Assembly: GCA_003152955.1 (NCBI GenBank)
Contig: PMBQ01000216.1
Span: 1 to 6,245 of the forward strand
Source: Candidatus Bathyarchaeota archaeon
GTDB lineage: Archaea > Thermoproteota > Bathyarchaeia > 40CM-2-53-6 > FEN-987
DNA: 6,245 bases
Direction: 5' to 3'
Positions 6,208 through 6,245 of this stretch are shown here, piece by piece; within the stretch, counting starts at the first letter, position 1, and each line of letters starts with the position of its first letter. Made by a program: the position numbers and the translations under genes. Under the pieces are notes generated by a model. The model was not told where the DNA came from. It did no database searches and saw only the letters and a list, made by a program, of their open reading frames with translations.

Positions 6208-6245
6208 ATGCTGTGCCATCCTCCAGAAAGGAACAGCCCGATCTG
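6208..6245 (+). CDS. Possible start of a first gene of the right-hand IS (12 codons visible)
   Basis: ATG 6208 opens a frame reading MLCHPPERNSPI to the window end without a stop. TGGGAG at 6196-6201 is a fair ribosome site with six bases between it and the ATG. The position is right for the first small gene of an IS66-type element, but the visible residues are too few to recognise. Confidence 0.3.
   Translation, partial: MLCHPPERNSPI

Larger units (their letters stand above)
6083..6245 (+). mobile_element. Left end of a probable IS66-family element (partial, runs off the window)
   Basis: The sequence from 6083 begins GTAAGCGGCC. IS66-family terminal repeats characteristically start GTAA, and the base composition rises in GC here. 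It begins in the middle of what should be the C-terminal coding part of the cytidylyltransferase gene. The remainder of the window holds a terminator-like hairpin and a possible start of a first IS gene. The other end is outside the window, so neither the inverted repeat nor the 8-base target duplication expected for IS66 can be checked; the candidate duplication is CCCATACT at 6075-6082. Confidence 0.55.

Noticed and set aside
5941..6219. - strand open frame across the cytidylyltransferase end and IS
   Set aside because: It spans the junction of two unrelated sequences and shows no recognisable protein features.

Overview
The window holds a four-gene, tightly overlapping operon on the + strand (about 1843-6086) framed by two different insertion sequences. 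Nothing identifies the host to genus. The operon is moderately AT-rich with uneven codon use, while the left IS is clearly GC-rich. That contrast, with IS elements on both sides, points to an accessory (surface-polysaccharide type) island in an environmental bacterium rather than a core chromosomal region.

Left part (1-1810): about 165 bases without a recognisable gene, then an IS3-family element on the - strand with orfA (1315-1740) and orfB (201-1318). orfB appears to have lost one base near codon 12, so this copy is probably inactive in cis. A run of eight A on the coding strand near the end of orfA, and the ATGA overlap of orfA and orfB, are the remains of the usual IS3 -1 frameshift arrangement.

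Middle and right (1843-6086): a Nudix hydrolase; a protein of about 792 residues with a PEP-synthase-like ATP-grasp domain at the N-terminus and a phosphohistidine swivel domain at the C-terminus; a class I glutamine-amidotransferase-like gamma-glutamyl hydrolase; and a LicC-like cytidylyltransferase. The last three match, in identity and order, Cj1418-Cj1417-Cj1416 of Campylobacter jejuni. Those enzymes phosphorylate the amide nitrogen of L-glutamine, transfer a CMP group from CTP to give CDP-L-glutamine, and hydrolyse this to cytidine diphosphoramidate, the precursor of the O-methyl phosphoramidate decoration of capsule. The assignment here is by architecture, motifs and gene order, not by a database search. 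The Nudix gene is not part of the Campylobacter set as I know it and may be an added player.

Right end (6083-6245): the cytidylyltransferase frame runs into sequence beginning GTAAGCGGCC, which looks like the terminus of an IS66-family element. The gene seems to lose its C-terminal tail there. The fourth pathway gene expected next (a Cj1415-like cytidine diphosphoramidate kinase) is not in the window and may lie beyond the element. A phosphoramidate pathway therefore appears to be present but possibly broken by transposition at one end and deprived of its native upstream region at the other.
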